DNA of 64,000 nt from contig NZ_JAABOK010000014.1 in the NCBI RefSeq assembly GCF_009928525.1, positions 62,001 to 126,000 on the forward strand, written 5' to 3'. Both the position numbers and the translations under genes were made by a program. The notes under the pieces were generated by a model, which saw only the letters and a program-made list of their open reading frames with translations, searched no databases and had not been told where the DNA came from. The number at the start of each line of letters is the position of its first letter. Position 1 is the stretch's first letter. Shown piece after piece: positions 63,957 to 64,000 of this stretch. The stretch comes from Chitinophaga solisilvae (GTDB lineage Bacteria; Bacteroidota; Bacteroidia; Chitinophagales; Chitinophagaceae).

Positions 63957-64000
63957 ACGCCGGAAAAATTCACTTCCCGGTTAAAGTAGCAAAATAATTA

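Noticed and set aside
1..64000. CRISPR array, insertion sequence or integrase
   Set aside because: I looked for regularly spaced direct repeats and transposase or recombinase motifs. None was found.

Overview
The window looks like chromosomal DNA of a Bacteroidota member, most likely a Chitinophaga-like Chitinophagaceae. The pointers are a type IX secretion C-terminal sorting domain, a lipoprotein box, SusCD-era Bacteroidota families (DUF1579, YccF, secreted esterase-TPR proteins), weak Shine-Dalgarno sequences and a trans-AT polyketide synthase. The genus is inferred from family content, not from a marker gene.

Region 1 (1-26.9 kb, all minus strand) is one long biosynthetic operon. In transcription order it encodes an ECH2-type decarboxylase, a donor ACP, a carboxylic acid reductase (A-PCP-reductase), a 5147-residue trans-AT PKS, an HMG-CoA-synthase-like enzyme (HCS), a stand-alone thioesterase, an AT-enoylreductase fusion supplying malonyl units in trans, an ECH1-type dehydratase, and the first 311 residues of another PKS that leaves the window. 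The PKS reads KS-ACP / KS-DH-ACP / KS-KR(MT inserted)-ACP / KS-ACP-ACP-ACP / KS-ACP. The HCS, ECH1, ECH2 and donor ACP form a beta-branching cassette, and four ACPs carry the Trp expected of beta-branching ACPs. Several active sites are substituted: a KS has Asn for its second His, the KR has His for the catalytic Tyr, and the edge DH has Tyr for the catalytic His. The product is not recognisable from this window.

Region 2 (27-42 kb) is accessory: a GNAT acetyltransferase, an AraC regulator with an SDR, a collagen-like lipoprotein, a cytochrome P450 broken by a small deletion, a divergent A-T-R NRPS-like reductase, a decayed secreted-protein gene, a small AT-rich ORF containing a perfect 22-bp inverted repeat, two paralogous esterase-TPR proteins, nadC with a 51-bp displaced copy of part of itself, and a tRNA-like remnant. 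It ends at the first of two identical tRNA-Lys(UUU) genes.

Region 3 (42-57.5 kb) is ordinary housekeeping and catabolic content: an S41 peptidase, a small ATPase, VOC proteins, an SGNH hydrolase, a T9SS-secreted polysaccharide-lyase-like protein, a ferritin-like protein, a Gfo/Idh/MocA oxidoreductase with a sugar isomerase, an APC permease with a Rieske oxygenase, a PhzF-like isomerase and a cupin.

Region 4 (57.9-64 kb) holds a hybrid histidine kinase converging on a terpene synthase-P450 pair, then a GMC oxidoreductase. Two very long near-perfect inverted repeats (46.6 and 62.1 kb) begin exactly at the stop codons of their upstream genes.
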